Positions 63,832-64,000 of a stretch of DNA of 64,000 nucleotides are shown piece by piece. The first letter of the stretch is position 1, and the number at the start of each line of letters is the position of its first letter. The DNA lies in contig VYZB01000192.1 of assembly GCA_013397455.1 (NCBI GenBank), positions 1,567,505-1,631,504 on the forward strand, given 5' to 3'. The notes beneath the pieces were generated by a model that was not told the DNA's origin, ran no database searches, and saw only the letters and a program-made list of their open reading frames with translations. The position numbers and the translations under genes were made by a program. This stretch comes from Crotophaga sulcirostris (lineage: Eukaryota > Chordata > Aves > Cuculiformes > Crotophagidae).

Positions 63832-63844
63832 CCAATATGGCGGC
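63832..63844. promoter_or_regulatory. CCAAT and YY1-like motif overlapping the MIX23 start codon
   Basis: CCAATATGGCGGC contains a plus-strand CCAAT. Its complement holds GCCATATTG, which fits the YY1 consensus GCCATNTTG. YY1 sites straddling the start are common in TATA-less genes with very short 5' UTRs. This is a motif match only. Confidence 0.5.
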
Positions 63845-63887
63845 GCCCAGCGGAGCGGCGAGCTGTGAGGATTTCGCCGAGTTCCAG
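63837..63887 (+). CDS. MIX23: MIX23 (CCDC58), first coding exon (partial gene)
   Basis: MIX23/CCDC58 is a small mitochondrial intermembrane-space protein reported to assist TIM23-dependent import. ATG at 63837 opens MAAPSGAASCEDFAEFQ (17 codons), with donor GTAACC at 63888. This matches the human N-terminus as I recall it (MAAPSGG.NCEEFAEFQ). The start sits in a CpG island and is overlapped by CCAATATGGCGGC. Its head-to-head position with FAM162A is the arrangement known in mammals. The remaining exons lie to the right of the window. Confidence 0.9.
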
Positions 63888-64000
63888 GTAACCCGCGTGG
63901 GGCGGGGGCAGGCACGAGCGAGTGCAGGGGGGGCGCGCGCGCTCCCGCCACCCGTCCCGCTCCGCGCCGGCACGCGGGGGAGACGCCGCGCGCGGCCCCG
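63888..64000 (+). other. MIX23: Start of MIX23 intron 1, within the CpG island
   Basis: GC-rich sequence after donor GTAACC, with GCGTG at 63895 and CACGC at 63971. It runs off the window. Confidence 0.8.

Larger units (their letters stand above)
62911..63836. promoter_or_regulatory. Divergent CpG-island promoter of FAM162A and MIX23
   Basis: The 926 bp between the two opposite start codons is very GC- and CpG-rich, in sharp contrast to the AT-rich introns on the left. GATTGG (inverted CCAAT box) occurs at 62983, 63133, 63255, 63362, 63473, 63505, 63597, 63700 and 63801. GC boxes of the CCCCGCCC type occur near 62955-62975, 63101, 63296, 63332, 63434, 63547 and 63670. A plus-strand CCAAT lies at 63832. 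There is no TATA box near either start, as is usual for CpG-island housekeeping promoters. Both genes encode mitochondrial proteins, so co-expression from this element is likely. Confidence 0.85.

Noticed and set aside
1..64000. tRNA, rRNA, snoRNA, CRISPR or bacterial operon structures
   Set aside because: None was recognised on reading both strands. The spliced genes and CR1 elements show this is a vertebrate nuclear locus. Small intronic snoRNAs cannot be excluded by eye; a snoRNA covariance search would decide.

Overview
This is vertebrate nuclear DNA, most probably from a bird. It has spliced genes with GT-AG introns, AT-rich introns, and many 5'-truncated CR1 LINEs, the dominant avian/sauropsid retroposon. 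No Alu/L1-type repeats and no prokaryotic features were recognised. No species is claimed.

Three protein-coding genes can be read from splice signals and reading-frame continuity. (1) KPNA1 (importin subunit alpha-5), + strand, 13 coding exons from 7724 to 45413. The joined frame is 1617 nt, encoding 538 residues, the length of human KPNA1. The window opens inside its intron 1, so the non-coding first exon and promoter lie to the left. (2) FAM162A (HGTD-P), - strand, five small coding exons between 62910 and 53187, encoding 151 residues. (3) MIX23 (CCDC58), + strand, only the first coding exon (63837-63887); the rest lies to the right.

Layout: 1-7718 KPNA1 intron 1; 7719-45413 KPNA1 coding exons and introns, the largest introns being 8.3 kb and 12.9 kb; 45414 to about 48000 probable KPNA1 3' UTR; about 48000-53040 intergenic; 53187-62910 FAM162A; 62911-63836 a CpG-island divergent promoter; 63837-64000 start of MIX23. 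KPNA1 and FAM162A converge. FAM162A and MIX23 are head to head, 926 bp between start codons. The order agrees with the mammalian 3q21-type neighbourhood, except that no WDR5B-like intronless gene lies between KPNA1 and FAM162A.

The most unusual structure is the FAM162A/MIX23 divergent promoter. It is a tandem array of about 100-150 bp modules, each opening with a same-orientation GATTGG (inverted CCAAT box, NF-Y type) and most carrying a GC box. Nine GATTGG copies lie within 824 bp. At least thirteen CR1 fragments of different ages are scattered through the window; two full-orientation neighbours sit just inside FAM162A intron 1, one starting about 28 bp from the splice donor. Other points of interest are a 41-bp near-identical direct repeat in two different KPNA1 introns, a GC-richer internally repetitive block in KPNA1 intron 11, and a possible decayed retroelement relic in intron 1. 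KPNA1 works in classical nuclear import. FAM162A and MIX23 are both mitochondrial, so one shared promoter makes functional sense. No wholly new system was found.
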